Shown: positions 29,700 to 37,562 of the stretch, piece after piece
Layout: every line of letters begins with the position of its first letter
How positions within the stretch are numbered: the stretch's first letter is position 1
Source: Microbacterium indicum DSM 19969
GTDB lineage: Bacteria > Actinomycetota > Actinomycetes > Actinomycetales > Microbacteriaceae
NCBI RefSeq assembly: GCF_000422385.1
Contig: NZ_KE383822.1
Span: 46,373 to 110,372, forward strand
Length of the DNA: 64,000 nucleotides
Direction of reading: 5' to 3'
Notes under the pieces: generated by a model
Seen by the model: the letters and a program-made list of their open reading frames with translations, nothing else
What the model was told of the DNA's origin: nothing
The model's database searches: none
Position numbers and translations under genes: made by a program

Positions 29700-30614
29700 T
29701 CAGCCTTTCACCGCGCCGGCCGTGAGGCCCGCGACGATCTGCCGCTGGAGCACGAGGGCGAAGATGATGAGCGGGATCGAGACGAGCACGGATCCGGCCA
29801 TCACCTGCCCGATCGGGTTCTCGTACCCCACGCGCTGGAACGTGCCGATGAACACCGGGACGGTCTGCACGTTGAGGTCGCGCGGCGCGAACGAGAACGC
29901 CAGCAGGAACTCGTTCGTCGCGTAGACAAACGCGATGATGGCCGACGTCCCGACGCCCGGCGCCGCGAGCGGCACGATGAGGCGGATGAACACCTGCCAC
30001 GGCGTCGCGCCGTCGACCTTGCCCTGCTCCTCGAGCTCGCGGGGGATCCCCGAGAAGAACGTCACGAGGATGAAGATCGACAGCGGCAGCGTCAGCGCCA
30101 CGTAGGGGATCACCATGCCCGCGTAGGAGTTGAGGAGCGAGATCCCCGTCCACGTCTGCAGCTGCTGATAGACCTGGTACAGCGGCGGGACGAGCGCGAC
30201 GGGCGGGAACATGCTCGCGACGAGCGTCAGCGCGAGGATGATCGCCCGGCCCCGCAGCGGCAGCCGCGCGATCGCGTACGCCGCGAGCGACGCGACGGGG
30301 ATGCAGATCACCGTCGTGAGCGCCGCGACGACGAGCGAGTTGCGCAGCGCGAACTCGAAGTCGAGCTCGAAGATCTGCGTGAAGTTCGCGAAGCTGAACG
30401 GGCCCTCGAAGATGTTCGGGTTCGTGAGGGCCGAGGCGCCGGAGCGCAGGCTCGTCATGAACATCCAGAGGAACGGGAAGAGGCACCACACGACCACGAG
30501 CGCGAGCCCGAGGATCCGCAGCACGCTCCCCGCCCACGGCGGGAGGCCCGATCCGGCCTTCTTCGTCGCCCCCGTGTCGCGCCCCGTCGTGAGGGTGCGG
30601 GTCGCGGTGCTCAT
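29700..30614 (-). CDS. Carbohydrate ABC transporter permease (MalG-like)
   Basis: A 304-residue inner-membrane permease with six helices. The EAA loop for docking the ATPase is EQGKVDGATPWQVFIRLIVPL near residues 205-225. The N-terminal ~35 residues are cytoplasmic and basic. It is the third gene of a binding protein-MalF-MalG unit and overlaps the preceding permease stop (ATGA). No ATPase gene is nearby; a shared MsiK/UgpC-type ATPase elsewhere is likely. Confidence 0.92.
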   Translation of the reverse strand: MSTATRTLTTGRDTGATKKAGSGLPPWAGSVLRILGLALVVVWCLFPFLWMFMTSLRSGASALTNPNIFEGPFSFANFTQIFELDFEFALRNSLVVAALTTVICIPVASLAAYAIARLPLRGRAIILALTLVASMFPPVALVPPLYQVYQQLQTWTGISLLNSYAGMVIPYVALTLPLSIFILVTFFSGIPRELEEQGKVDGATPWQVFIRLIVPLAAPGVGTSAIIAFVYATNEFLLAFSFAPRDLNVQTVPVFIGTFQRVGYENPIGQVMAGSVLVSIPLIIFALVLQRQIVAGLTAGAVKG

Positions 30615-31549
30615 CGCTTCTTCCCCTTCCGCCCGCTCGGGGCCCCGTCCACGGTCTGCGGCCCCATGAGACGCACGAAGAACACGCCGACGATCATGAC
30701 GATGATGAACGTCGCGGTCGACAGCGCGTTGGCGTAGCCGAGCTCGGGCTCGGCGTAGAGATAGCGCTGCGTGTAGACCGAGAGGGTCGCGAGCGAGTTG
30801 CTGTACCCCGAGAACACGTACGCGAAGTCGAACATGCGCAGGGCGTCGACGGTGCGGAACAGCAGCGCCACGATGATCGCGGGGCGCAGGAGCGGCAGCG
30901 TGATCGACCAGAAGCGCCGCCACGCGCCCGCCCCGTCGACCTCGGCCGCCTCGTAGAACTCGCCGGGGATCGTCTGCAGCCCCGCGAGAAGCAGAAGCGC
31001 GACGAACGGCGCGGTCTTCCACACGTCGGCCGAGATGATGCCGACCATCGACCAGGTCGGGTCGTTCAGCCAGTTGACGTCGATCCCGAGGACCGAGTTG
31101 ATGAAGCCAGGGTTCTGGTCAAACATGTACCGCCACACCTGCGCCGCGACCGACGTCGGGATGACCCACGGCACGAGGATGATCGCTCGGGTCACGCCGC
31201 GTCCCGCGAACGCCTGGTTCATGATCAGTGCGAAGAGCAGGCCGATGACGAACTCGATCGCGACCGAGACGACCGTGAAGACGAGGGTGTTGCCGACCGC
31301 GTTGTAGAAGCCGCCGTCCGAGAGCAGCTGCGCGTAGTTGCCGCCGGCGATGAACTCGCGGCGGAAGCCCGTGATCCGGTACAGGCTCATGACGATCGCG
31401 TAGATCACGGGGAAGAGCGCGATCACCGCCATGAACGCGAACGACGGGGTGAGGAAGATCTTTCCGAGCGCGCGTTCGCCGATGCCCGCCCGCTTCGGCT
31501 GATCCGAAGCGGGCGGGCGGGGCGGGGCGCTCTGCTGGGTGAGCGTCAC
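30611..31549 (-). CDS. Carbohydrate ABC transporter permease (MalF-like)
   Basis: A 312-residue permease with six predicted helices and the EAA motif EAAEVDGAGAWRRFWSITLP near residues 205-224. The GTG start is supported by AGGAG 6 nt upstream; the frame is open further upstream inside the binding-protein gene but lacks similarity. It pairs with the MalG-like subunit, coupled by ATGA. Confidence 0.92.
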   Translation of the reverse strand: MTLTQQSAPPRPPASDQPKRAGIGERALGKIFLTPSFAFMAVIALFPVIYAIVMSLYRITGFRREFIAGGNYAQLLSDGGFYNAVGNTLVFTVVSVAIEFVIGLLFALIMNQAFAGRGVTRAIILVPWVIPTSVAAQVWRYMFDQNPGFINSVLGIDVNWLNDPTWSMVGIISADVWKTAPFVALLLLAGLQTIPGEFYEAAEVDGAGAWRRFWSITLPLLRPAIIVALLFRTVDALRMFDFAYVFSGYSNSLATLSVYTQRYLYAEPELGYANALSTATFIIVMIVGVFFVRLMGPQTVDGAPSGRKGKKR

Positions 31550-31565
31550 GGCGATCTCCTCGGGA

Positions 31566-32846
31566 TCACTCGCCGCCGAGCGCGTCGGTCGCCGCCTGGT
31601 CGACCGCCTCGAGCGCCGTCTGTGGGTCCTCCTGGCCGAGGAACGCGGCGTGCAGGTGCTCCTGCATCGCGAGCGACAGCGAGTTGTACCCCGCGACGGC
31701 GGGGCGGGCCTTCGCGGCGGCGAGGATGTCGCCGAGCAGCGCGACGTTCTCGTCGTCGACGCCGTCGTAGGTCGACAGCAACGTCGCGGGCAGGCTGTTG
31801 TCGAGGAGGATCTTCTGCGCATCGGCGTCGGTCGCCGCCCACGTGACGAACTCCTCTGCGATGTCGGGGGTGTCGCTCAGCGAGCTGACGGCGTTGTTCA
31901 GGCCGCCGAGCGCGCCGACGCCCGTGTTCCCGTCGAAGCCGGGGAGCGCCGCGACCGCGAAGTCGTCGGCGACCGCCGAGTCCTCGCCGTCCTGGCCCTC
32001 AAGGAGCGGGATCGCGTAGGGCCAGTTGTGCATGTAGACGGCATCGCCCGCCTGGAACAGCGCGCGGGCGTCGTCCTCGACCATCGAGTCGAAGCCGTCG
32101 GCGAACAGGCCCTGCTCGCGGGCGTCGATGAGCCAGTCGAGCGCGCGCTGCGCCGCGTCGCCGTCGAGGAAGGTGCTCTCGGACTGGTTCTCGTCGTACA
32201 CCTCGCCGCCTGCCGACCAGAACAGCTGCAGGAAGGTCACGACGAAGCCCTCGTACTGGTTGCCGAGGCCGACGTATCCGCTGATCCCCGCGTCGTCGGC
32301 CGCCTGGACGCCCGTCGTCACGACGTCGTCCCACGTCGCCGGCGGCGAGTCGACGAGGTCGGTGCGGTAGTAGAGGTAGCCGCCGTTCGACGAGTAGGGC
32401 AGCGCGTAGAGCTCGCCCTGGTACGACGAGCTGTCGATCGCGCCGGGAAGGCTCACGCCCTCGACCTCGTCGCGGTGCGACTCGAGGCTCGTGATGTACC
32501 CGTTCTGGGCGAACTCGCCCGTCCAGACCACGTCGAGGCCGAGGACGTCGAAGTCGCCCGTGCCGCTCTGCAGATCCTGGAACATCGCCTGGCGCTGCTG
32601 GTCCGCCTCGGGCGCGAGGAACTCGATGTTCACCTGCTCGTCGGGGTGCTGCTCATTCCAGAGGTCGGCGACCGCCTGGTGGATGGCCTGATCGGATCCC
32701 GTGACGGCCCAGGTGAAGGCGGCGCCGCCGTCGCCCCCGTCTCCGGATGATCCGCTCTGGTTCGGGCTGCCGCATGCGGCGAGGGAGAGCGCGAGGGCGG
32801 CTGCTCCCGTGACGGCGATGATGCGCTGAGGGCTGTGCGTTTTCAT
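31566..32846 (-). CDS. Sugar ABC transporter substrate-binding lipoprotein
   Basis: 426 residues. The lipoprotein signal peptide ends in the lipobox SLAAC with the lipidated C25, then a Gly/Ser-rich linker and a family 1 solute-binding fold (NEQHPDEQVNIEFLAPEADQ, later DAVYMHNWPYAIPLLEG). Resemblance is closest to trehalose/maltose-type binders, but the ligand is not certain. AAAGGAG just before the ATG is an excellent ribosome-binding site. It is the first gene of the ABC unit, divergent from the hmp remnant. Confidence 0.92.
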   Translation of the reverse strand: MKTHSPQRIIAVTGAAALALSLAACGSPNQSGSSGDGGDGGAAFTWAVTGSDQAIHQAVADLWNEQHPDEQVNIEFLAPEADQQRQAMFQDLQSGTGDFDVLGLDVVWTGEFAQNGYITSLESHRDEVEGVSLPGAIDSSSYQGELYALPYSSNGGYLYYRTDLVDSPPATWDDVVTTGVQAADDAGISGYVGLGNQYEGFVVTFLQLFWSAGGEVYDENQSESTFLDGDAAQRALDWLIDAREQGLFADGFDSMVEDDARALFQAGDAVYMHNWPYAIPLLEGQDGEDSAVADDFAVAALPGFDGNTGVGALGGLNNAVSSLSDTPDIAEEFVTWAATDADAQKILLDNSLPATLLSTYDGVDDENVALLGDILAAAKARPAVAGYNSLSLAMQEHLHAAFLGQEDPQTALEAVDQAATDALGGE

Positions 32847-32883
32847 GGAACGACTCCTTTGTTGTCATGACGCCTTGTGCCCG

Positions 32884-32913
32884 AAGCTAGTGACGCGCCG
32901 CGGTGCGCGTCAA
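32884..32913 (-). promoter_or_regulatory. Candidate promoter of the sugar ABC operon
   Basis: On the minus strand TTGACG (32913-32908) is followed after 18 nt by TAGCTT (32889-32884), about 38 bp before the binding-protein ATG. It overlaps the degraded beginning of the hmp pseudogene. Confidence 0.4.
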
Positions 32914-32915
32914 CG

Positions 32916-33321
32916 GTTCCGCGACATCCTCGCACCACCCCGATCTTCCACCGCCGCCGATTCGACGCGCATCCCGCGCTCGAGCGCGACCTGTTCCAGC
33001 GCGCCGATCAGGTGCAGGGGGGCAGGGGCGTGCACTCGCGGGACCGCTCGCCGGCTGCGCGAGCGTCCCTCGGGGTCACCGCCGACCTGCATCCCGTCGT
33101 CCACGGGCGCCCGTTCGCAGCCATCCCCGCACTCCGCGACGGGCGACCTCGACTCGCTCACGGTCGCGGCCGACGACGACACCGAGGTCTACCTGTGCGG
33201 ACCGCTCTCCTTCATGGCGTCGATGCGCGCGGGCCTCGTCCGCAAGGGCATCGACCCCGAGCGGATCCACTACGAGGTCTTCGGACCCGGCGCCGAGGTC
33301 GCGATGCAGGCCGCCGCGTAG
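32916..33321 (+). pseudogene. hmp: Decayed flavohaemoglobin / nitric oxide dioxygenase (hmp) remnant
   Basis: Fragments of one protein lie in the right order but in shifting frames. From about 32925 the globin start TPIFHRRRFDAHPALERDLF is readable. At the G-rich run near 33017 the frame shifts and GQGRALAGPLAGCA continues. Then RASLGVTADLHPVVHG, the globin helix with the proximal-side His region, appears in the first frame again. The rest of the globin and nearly all of the FAD/NAD domain (about 250 residues) are missing, and the C-terminal end VYLCGPLSFMASMRAGL...RIHYEVFGP follows directly. No start codon or intact frame exists, so it cannot make an active enzyme. Confidence 0.85.
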
Positions 33322-33329
33322 ATCCGGGC

Positions 33330-33358
33330 TTGGGGATCGGCCGGACATCGGGTAGTCT
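33330..33358 (+). promoter_or_regulatory. Candidate promoter of rplK-rplA
   Basis: TTGGGG (33330-33335) and TAGTCT (33353-33358) are spaced by 17 nt, giving a ~105-nt leader before rplK. The leader contains a GGGCGC/GCGCCC hairpin at 33371-33388. Confidence 0.55.
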
Positions 33359-33469
33359 TGTCTGGTTTGTGGGCGCTTTCGCGCGCCCGCACTCATCACC
33401 GCTGTCCGGAGATGCCGGATCCGCGGGAGAGGGGCGCCGCCGGCGCCCGCTCGACGAAAGGAAAGCCAC

Positions 33470-33901
33470 ATGGCACCGAAGAAGAAGGTCTCGGGGCTGA
33501 TCAAGCTCCAGATCCAGGCCGGCCAGGCCAACCCGGCGCCGCCGATCGGACCCGCCCTGGGTCAGCACGGCGTCAACATCATGGAGTTCTGCAAGGCGTA
33601 CAACGCCGCGACCGAGTCGCAGCGCGGCAACGTCGTCCCCGTGGAGATCACCGTCTACGAGGACCGCAGCTTCACGTTCGTCCTCAAGACCCCGCCGGCC
33701 GCTGAGCTCATCAAGAAGGCCGCTGGCGTGAAGTCGGGTTCGGCGACGCCGCACACCGTCAAGGTCGCGAAGCTCACGCGCGAGCAGGTCGAGGAGATCG
33801 CCAAGACCAAGCAGCCCGACCTGAACGCGAACGACATCGACGCCGCGGTCAAGATCATCGCTGGCACCGCCCGTTCCATGGGCATCACGGTCGAGGGCTG
33901 A
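33470..33901 (+). CDS. rplK: 50S ribosomal protein L11
   Basis: 143 residues, full length. It begins [20 protein letters not shown] with the [14 protein letters not shown] motif; the RNA-binding C-terminal domain has [13 protein letters not shown]11 forms the GTPase-associated centre with 23S rRNA and L10/L12. GAAAGGAAAG precedes the ATG. It is 13 bp upstream of rplA; the AGGAGAG in the gap serves rplA. Confidence 0.98.
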
Positions 33902-33914
33902 GGAGAGAACCGAC

Positions 33915-34607
33915 ATGGCTAAGTCCAAGCTCTACAACGAGGCCGCTTCGAAGATCGAAGAGGGCAAGTTCTACTCTCCCGCCGAGGCCGTCGCCCTGGC
34001 GAAGGAGACGGGTTCGAAGAAGTTCGACTCGACCGTCGAGGTCGCGCTGAAGCTCGCCGTCGACCCCCGCAAGGCCGACCAGATGGTGCGCGGCACCGTC
34101 ATGCTCCCGCACGGCACCGGCAAGACCGCCAAGGTCATCGTCTTCGCGAACGGCGCTGCGGCCGAGGCCGCCATCGCCGCGGGCGCTGACGAGGTCGGCG
34201 GCACCGAGCTCATCGAGAAGGTCGCCGCCGGCTGGACCGACTTCGACGCGGCCGTGGCCGTGCCGGAGCTCATGGGCCAGGTCGGTCGTCTGGGCAAGGT
34301 CCTGGGCCCCCGCGGCCTCATGCCGAACCCCAAGACCGGCACCGTGACCCCGAACCCGGCGAAGGCTGTCGAGGAGATCAAGGGCGGCAAGATCGACTTC
34401 CGCGTCGACCGCCACTCGAACCTCCACTTCATCGTGGGCAAGGCGTCGTTCGACGCCGAGAAGCTGAACGACAACATCCAGGCCGCCCTGGACGAGGTCG
34501 TCCGCCTCAAGCCGGCGAGCGCCAAGGGCCGCTACATCCAGAAGGGCACGGTGTCGACCACGTTTGGCCCCGGCATCCAGCTGGACGTCGCCTCGCTCGT
34601 CGCGTAA
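33915..34607 (+). CDS. rplA: 50S ribosomal protein L1
   Basis: 230 residues, full length, with [37 protein letters not shown] and [17 protein letters not shown]. It binds 23S rRNA at the L1 stalk and usually autoregulates the rplK-rplA message. A hairpin terminator follows at 34642-34679. Confidence 0.98.
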   Translation: MAKSKLYNEAASKIEEGKFYSPAEAVALAKETGSKKFDSTVEVALKLAVDPRKADQMVRGTVMLPHGTGKTAKVIVFANGAAAEAAIAAGADEVGGTELIEKVAAGWTDFDAAVAVPELMGQVGRLGKVLGPRGLMPNPKTGTVTPNPAKAVEEIKGGKIDFRVDRHSNLHFIVGKASFDAEKLNDNIQAALDEVVRLKPASAKGRYIQKGTVSTTFGPGIQLDVASLVA

Positions 34608-34641
34608 CGACACCGCGCGCCCGCCCTGCGGGCTCACGGCA

Positions 34642-34679
34642 GATGGCCGCAGCACCCCGATCCGGGGGCTGCGGCCATC
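34642..34679 (+). terminator. Terminator hairpin after rplA
   Basis: GATGGCCGCAGC (34642-34653) pairs with 34668-34679; a CCCC/GGGG inner stem extends it past one bulged A. It is followed by TCGTCTCTCC. The rest of 34608-34809 shows no gene. Confidence 0.75.
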
Positions 34680-34809
34680 GTCGTCTCTCCCGGCGGCGCG
34701 CCGGGAATCCTGATCTTGCGCCGCGGCATCGTCGTGATGGAATATCGACCTGATGCACCGGGTTCCTGGCGGGTCGATGCCGCCGCCCGGGGCGAAGGGG
34801 GAGATCCTC

Positions 34810-35355
34810 ATGTCTCGTGCCACGACGCGTCGCCGCAAGGTGCTCGCCATCCTCGCCGGAGGCCTCGTCCTCGGTATCGGCGCCGCCTACACGCTCGCGC
34901 AGTGGAACGACTCCGAGTTCGCGACCGGCGACTTCACGGCGGGCACGTTCGTGTTCGAGGGGTCGGCCGACGGAGTCGACTTCGACGACCACGCGACCTC
35001 GGGCGAGGCCGCGTCGCTCGCCTTCGAGACGGGCGCCGACAACCTCGCGCCCGGCGACGTCGTCTACGCGGCGTATGCGCTGCGCGTCACGGGAAGCTAC
35101 GACGCCGCGCTGACGGCCGTGGCGCCCGTCGCGACGGGCTCGTTCACGACCGCGGGCAAGCTGACCTACGACGCCGTGTCGACGAGCGCGTTCGGCTGCG
35201 ATGAGTCGGCCTTCGCCGGGGGCGGCGCCGTGCCGGCGACGATCGCGTCGGGCGACGTCGTCAACCTGTGCCTGCGGGTGACGGCGACGAACACGCTCGA
35301 ACAGGGCGACACGGGAAGCGTCGTGTGGCAGTGGAACGCGGAGTCGCAGTCGTAG
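34810..35355 (+). CDS. SipW-dependent-type (TasA/CalY-like) secreted protein
   Basis: 181 residues. The N-terminus TTRRRKVLAILAGGLVLGIG followed by AAYTLAQWNDSE matches the SipW-cleaved signal peptides of camelysin/TasA proteins, and the mature part opens with the usual TGDFTAGTFVFEGS strand. The rest is a beta-rich domain with a pair of Cys (FGCDESAF, VNLCLRV). The next gene is a SipW-type peptidase, which presumably processes it. It may form surface fibres as TasA does; that is an inference from family and operon. Confidence 0.82.
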   Translation: MSRATTRRRKVLAILAGGLVLGIGAAYTLAQWNDSEFATGDFTAGTFVFEGSADGVDFDDHATSGEAASLAFETGADNLAPGDVVYAAYALRVTGSYDAALTAVAPVATGSFTTAGKLTYDAVSTSAFGCDESAFAGGGAVPATIASGDVVNLCLRVTATNTLEQGDTGSVVWQWNAESQS

Positions 35356-35945
35356 CGATCGCCGGCGCGTCCCCCGCCGCGGCGGGAGGCACGGGTGATC
35401 CCGATCCGCGCACGCGGCGCGAGCTCCGGGAGGCCGGCGTTCGGCCGGCCCGTCGCCCGCGCGCGCTCGGCGCCGTGGGCGAGGTGATCCTGTGGATCGC
35501 CGCGGTCGCGGGCGTCGCGTGCATCGTGCTCGTCATCGTCGCGAACGTCGCCGGGATCACGCTCATCATGTTCCGCACGGGTTCGATGACGCCGACGATC
35601 CCGTCGGGGTCGGTGGCCGTCGTGCAGAGGACGCCCGCGTCGGAGGTCGCGGTCGGCGACGTCGTGACGATCGACCGCGCCGACCAGCTCCCGGTCACGC
35701 ACCGCGTCGTCGCGATCGCGGACGGCGGGTCGGACGCCGAACGGATGATCACGATGCGCGGCGACGCGAACGACGTCGACGATCCGCAGCCCTACACCGT
35801 GACGGAGGTGCGCACCGTGCTGTTCTCGGTCCCCGGGATCGCCCCGATCCTCGCCGCGCTCGGCAGCCCGCTCGCGGCGGGCGGGATCACGATCGCCGCC
35901 GCGCTGCTCGTCGGATGGGCCTTCTGGCCGCGCGAGCGGACATGA
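35325..35945 (+). CDS. sipW: Signal peptidase I, SipW/ER-type (S26B)
   Basis: About 206 residues. An N-terminal membrane helix (VILWIAAVAGVACIVLVIVA) precedes the nucleophile Ser in MFRTGSMTPTIPSGS; the second catalytic residue is His in LPVTHRVVAI rather than the Lys of ordinary leader peptidases, which defines the SipW/ER type. A C-terminal helix follows (GGITIAAALLVGWAF). The start is uncertain: GTG at 35325 has GGGAAG 6 nt upstream, GTG at 35331 is an alternative; both overlap the end of the TasA-like gene. Confidence 0.87.
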   Translation: MAVERGVAVVAIAGASPAAAGGTGDPDPRTRRELREAGVRPARRPRALGAVGEVILWIAAVAGVACIVLVIVANVAGITLIMFRTGSMTPTIPSGSVAVVQRTPASEVAVGDVVTIDRADQLPVTHRVVAIADGGSDAERMITMRGDANDVDDPQPYTVTEVRTVLFSVPGIAPILAALGSPLAAGGITIAAALLVGWAFWPRERT

Positions 35946-36565
35946 CGTCGCGCGTCGCGTGGGCCGTGCTCGTGGGCGCGATGGGGGCGCTCGTCGCCCT
36001 GTCGCCGGCGTCGGCCGCGCCCGCGAGTGAGGTCGTCGAGGGGCGGTACGTGCGGCTCGTGTCGGTCGCCGACTGGGATCTCGCCGCCGCGATGTCGCCC
36101 GGCGAACCGCTGCGGTGGGACGTCGAGGTCAGCGCTGACGCGCCGGACCCCGGAACGCTCACGATCGGCGTGAGCGCGCGCGGCGAACTGGCGCTCGTGG
36201 TCTCCGCCGCCGTATGCCTCACCCCGTGGCAGGGCTCCGAGTGCGCTGGCGGGGCGGACCACGTGCGGACGGGTTGGGAGGTGCCCCGCGGCGGAGAGGC
36301 CGTCGAGATCGCCTCCGTCGACGCCGACCAGACGGCGTACGTTCGGCTCGAGCTCGAGCCGGCGGAGGGATCCACGGGGACGACCGAGGTGCGCGTTCAC
36401 GCGTCGGGCGCGGGGGAGAGCATCGCGACCGCTCCGGGCGAGCCGCTCGTCGCCACGGCGTCTCCCGCCGCGCCCTGGCTCGCGTACGCCGGGGTGGTCC
36501 TCGCGGGATCCGGCGCGGCCGCGATCGCGGCCCGCACCCGCCGGTCGGGCGGGGCGCCGTCGTGA
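35942..36565 (+). CDS. Hypothetical secreted, C-terminally anchored protein
   Basis: 207 residues. It has an N-terminal signal peptide ending near SPASAAPA, an extracellular beta-rich region with a Cys pair (VCLTPWQGSECAGG), and a C-terminal membrane helix (AAPWLAYAGVVLAGSGAAAIAA) with a basic tail. It is coupled to sipW by ATGA. No family was recognised. Given its place in the SipW operon it is probably an accessory surface or assembly protein. Confidence 0.78.
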   Translation: MTSRVAWAVLVGAMGALVALSPASAAPASEVVEGRYVRLVSVADWDLAAAMSPGEPLRWDVEVSADAPDPGTLTIGVSARGELALVVSAAVCLTPWQGSECAGGADHVRTGWEVPRGGEAVEIASVDADQTAYVRLELEPAEGSTGTTEVRVHASGAGESIATAPGEPLVATASPAAPWLAYAGVVLAGSGAAAIAARTRRSGGAPS

Positions 36566-37095
36566 CGAGGTCGCGCCGCAGCGCCCGCCGGGTCCTCGCC
36601 GCCGTCGCGGGGCTCGCGCTCCTCGCCGGCGCGGCCGTCGCGCCGCGGGCCGAGCCGGTCGAGGCGGCCTGGGTCGACGCCGAAGCGGGGTCGGCGACGT
36701 TCACGGCGATGACGATGCTCGCGCCGCTCGGCTCGTCGTGCACCGCCGCGGGAGGGGTCCTCGGCGTCACGCCGACGGTCACGCTGCGCTGGAGCGTCCC
36801 CGCGGGTATGGCGGGCTACACGCTCGCGCAGGCGGAGTTCGGCGGGAGCCTCAACGGGCTCGTCCCCGTCGTCTCGAACACGCTGTTCGGCAGCTCGAGC
36901 CACACGGGGACGCCGGCCGGGTACACGAGCGTCGCGAACATCGGGCTGCTCGGCAGCGTCCTCGGCGCGACGGGGACCGTCGCCGTGCGCTTCGTCGGCC
37001 CCGGCGGGTGGCGGTCCGAGTGGCTCATCGCCACGTGGACGATCCCGCTTCTGGGTCTCGGTCAGCCGACGTGCACGCTCTCGGTGCAGCCCTGA
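36562..37095 (+). CDS. Hypothetical secreted protein of the SipW operon
   Basis: 177 residues. A signal peptide (RRVLAAVAGLALLAGAAVA) is followed by a mature region starting AAWVDAEAGSATFTAM, again reminiscent of SipW-type substrates (W-x-D/E after the cleavage site). Two cysteines lie near SSCTAAGG and PTCTLSV. The GTG overlaps the previous stop (GTGA). It is the last gene of the four-gene unit; the MarR gene converges 8 bp later. Confidence 0.78.
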   Translation: MTRSRRSARRVLAAVAGLALLAGAAVAPRAEPVEAAWVDAEAGSATFTAMTMLAPLGSSCTAAGGVLGVTPTVTLRWSVPAGMAGYTLAQAEFGGSLNGLVPVVSNTLFGSSSHTGTPAGYTSVANIGLLGSVLGATGTVAVRFVGPGGWRSEWLIATWTIPLLGLGQPTCTLSVQP

Positions 37096-37103
37096 CGGGC
37101 GCC

Positions 37104-37562
37104 CTACGCGCCGGGCGTCGTGAGTTCGTGCAGCAGGTCCGCGAGGCGCGCGATGTCGGCGACAGGCCAGGTGGCGAGCCGGTCGTGGAGGAACGACTCG
37201 TAGGGCAGGCGTGCCTCCTCGAGCCGCTTCACGCCGTCCGGCGTCGGCTCGATGAGGAAGACGCGCCCGTCGTCGGGATCCGGCGTGCGGACGAGGAGAT
37301 CGAGCTCCTCGAGCTCGCGCACCGCCCGGCTGACGTGCCCCTTGTCCATGTCGAGCCACTCCGCCAGCTGGCGCGCCGTCACGGGGGAGCGCCGCACGAT
37401 CGCGGTGTACATCTTGTACGTCGTGGGGAGCATGCCGGGCTGGAAGCGCTCGGCGTTCTCGCGCAGCAGTCGCCGGAACTGGCCGAAGATGGCGCTGAGG
37501 CCCTCTTCGACCCCGCGCACCGCCGAGTCGAGCTCGTCGGTGCGCGGAGCCTCGTCGGTCAT
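37104..37562 (-). CDS. MarR family transcriptional regulator
   Basis: 152 residues. The winged helix-turn-helix (about 55-115) contains SPVTARQLAEWLDMDKGHVSRAV... and the wing TPDPDDGRVFLIEPT. The gene overlaps the stop of the efflux pump gene (ATGA), so pump and regulator form one operon; the regulator most likely represses it through the paired sites at 39306-39349. Confidence 0.92.
   Translation of the reverse strand: MTDEAPRTDELDSAVRGVEEGLSAIFGQFRRLLRENAERFQPGMLPTTYKMYTAIVRRSPVTARQLAEWLDMDKGHVSRAVRELEELDLLVRTPDPDDGRVFLIEPTPDGVKRLEEARLPYESFLHDRLATWPVADIARLADLLHELTTPGA

Noticed and set aside
33370..33390. Ribosomal-protein riboswitch or terminator before rplK
   Set aside because: Only a small 6-bp hairpin is present; not enough to call a separate regulatory RNA.
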